64,000 nucleotides of DNA from positions 310,001 through 374,000 of the forward strand of contig CAJQUW010008619.1 in the NCBI GenBank assembly GCA_907163375.1, given 5' to 3'. The position numbers were made by a program, and so were the translations under genes. Positions 58,701 through 61,700 of the stretch are shown here, in pieces. Below the pieces are notes generated by a model. It was not told the origin of the DNA, did not search any database, and worked only from the letters and a program-made list of their open reading frames with translations. The stretch comes from Prostheceraeus crozeri (taxonomy: Eukaryota; Platyhelminthes; Polycladida; Euryleptidae). The first letter of the stretch is position 1; the number at the start of each line of letters is the position of its first letter.

Positions 58701-61700
58701 ACTTGAACCAGGAACGCCATTTATAATTTTCATAATATTAAATTATTATAATTATATAAATGATTATTTTTATTATTATTCGCGTCTCGTGATTCAAGTG
58801 ACATAGACAGTTCGTTCAATTATGGTGGAAGCACTGAGCGCTATGCGGTAATAAACATTTCATGAAAAACAAAATATATCTGAAAATTTTTACATCATGC
58901 AAGAGGAGAGAATTGTCTTCAAGACGCTCCAACGGAAAAAATACCAACCAGAAAAGTGTAATTAACTACTTTTGAATCAGTAAACATGAAAGTACTCCAT
59001 ACCAGTCAAAAAAAAGGATTAACTTATAGACCGCGTCATAACGAGCAAAGGCTAACATTTAAAAATGGGGGCAAAATCAACTTGGACGGGATTGAATGTC
59101 TCAGTCCCACTTGCGTAGTTTACGAAACTTACAGCTGTAATTAATTATTTTGCGAAAGAAATCACAGTCATTCCTGTATTCAATGGCCAAAACAAGTTGA
59201 TGTTTAAATATCAGCTACATACAAACGGTAACTATCAGACAGTGTCATTGATTTTGCTAACATAATATCGCAGGAATATTTCAAAAAAGAACATGTATTT
59301 GAATATTATTATATCACGCAAGAAAGAGAATTGCCATCAAGACTGTCTAACGTAATAAAATACCAACAAGAAAAGCATTATTAATCGCTTTCATCTTTCA
59401 GTAAACTTGAAAGCACTCCATACCATTCATGAAATAGGATTAACTTACTGACAGCATCATAACGAGCAAACCCTAACATTCAAAAATGGAGACAAAATCA
59501 ACCTGGATGGGATTCAGTGTCTCATTCCCATTTGCGTAGTTTTCGCTCACAATCATCAACAAAGAAGGCGGTGACATCTGGACGACTCAAAATGAAAAGA
59601 CAAAATAGAAAAGAATGTTGTAAGGGATAGAAAAGAAACATATCTTCATTAAAAAGATACATAAAGAATCAATTTTCTATAATAATTATTGTTTAGCAAA
59701 ATCTAAAACCAGACAGTGACTTTGAATTCCAAAACAAGTTGATGTTTAAACATACCTCATCAGATGCATACAAACGCTAACTATCAGACAGTCTCACTGA
59801 CTTTGCTAACATAATATCCCAGATATATTTCAAATGTTAACATATATTTGAAACTCCTTATATCAGACAAAAGAAGATAATTTTCTTCGACAATCCAACG
59901 GAACCAAAAATACCAATTAGAAAAGCGCAATTATTTACTTTTACCTATCAGTAAACATGAAGGCTCTCCATACCACTCAAAAACAGGATTAACATACAGA
60001 CAGTATCATACCGAGCAAACGCTAGCATTCAAAAATTGTGGCAAAATCAACTTGGACGGGCTTGAATATCTCAGTCCCACTTGCGTAGTTCACGCAACTT
60101 ACTGCTAGTTTCATGGATATCTTCGTTACATATCTCCGCAAATCTGTGGCCTGATTCATTGATATCACAGAAATTAACAATACCATAGAAAGTCCTAGAA
60201 TGGAAATTGCATGAAAATTATGGCACACTCCGGGGGAACTTACACTAGTTGGGGCAAAATGCAACTTGTGCGATCTGGCTTCCATGTTTTTTGATTGACA
60301 CTTACATTTATCAGGCCAATTCTTGATCTGGATTGTTGGCCCTTGTCCAAAGACCATGTTAGTCCGGCAGCCAGAACGAGTTTCTGCAGGGAACGAGGCC
60401 AAAAGTGAGACTTTCACAGCATGATGTACACCCTAAGCCTACTAAGAATCGGCACGTCTGCCGAGTTCTAGTGAGTTCCTCTTCTTGTCAGACAGGATCA
60501 AAGAAAAACACATGTAAATCCAATGGGACGCAGATTGCAGTTTTTGGCTAAAATGTATTTTTTGTATATTTTCTCTGATTAAACGAAAAGTACTAAGCCC
60601 AGAGTCATAATTTTTGGCATGGAATGTCTTCAGGTCATTTCCTATGATGTGCATATGCTTTATCATGCTTTTGATCGGTACTGTATCTGAGAATGTGGAT
60701 AAAGTGGCTAAAAATGTTTGTGTCTACCGACATTGAGAGGCTCGCCAAATCTGAATGTGTCTAGCTTTATAGATAGGGGTGCATGAACATGAAAGGAAAT
60801 TACCTGAAGACATTCCATGCCAAAAATTATGACTCTGTGCTTAGTACTTTTCGTTTAATCAGAGAAAATATACAAAATTTCATTTTAGCCAAAAACTGCA
60901 ATCTTCGTCCGATTGGATTTACGTGGTTTTCTTTGATCCTGTCTGACAAGAAGAGGAACTCACTAGAACTCGGCAGACTCATCGATTCTTAGTAGGCATA
61001 GGATGCACATCATTCTGTGAAAGTCTCACTTTCGGCCTCGTTCCCTGCAGAAACTCGTTCTGGCTGCGGGACTATGTACTCAAAAGCAACAGTGAATTTA
61101 CAAAATCCTGCGCCGACAGGGTGACAAAGAAGGAAATCTTTTTAAACGTTCTGTACGTTCATCATTTTGAAATATCGCTCCGATAATCTATCGAGAGTAT
61201 AATCAGACACATATGCAACTTGTAATGTAGATTTACAGAACATGCATAACTTCAGCTTGAAATCAGAGGCCAATAAATCTTCGAGTATTCATTTTACTTT
61301 AAAGGGCTCTCCTGTTCACTAAATTTGATTAATTTTTGAAATCTCTTCATGCATTCGAATATCAGCTTCCAAAATATCACATGTGTCATTCAATGATTAA
61401 TTGAAGAGTTCCAGCGACATTTCATTTATTTGAGAAATGATTGTCAGTAAAGAAACTTTCAATGTGTTTCAGAAAAGCGCCAATTTTCTTAGCCGCTTGA
61501 AGAAGGAATTATCCAATAATTAGACTTTCTATCTGTGAATTCTTGAGATGTTCTTACAAACAGCAGACCGACCACTTTCAATTATGACTTTGTGAACCAA
61601 TTTTTAATTCGCATTCCAATATTGAAAAATTGGAAAATAGTTGTCAGTGACTCCTACAAATAGACACTCTATATTAATCCATGGAATAGTAGGCTGTTTC

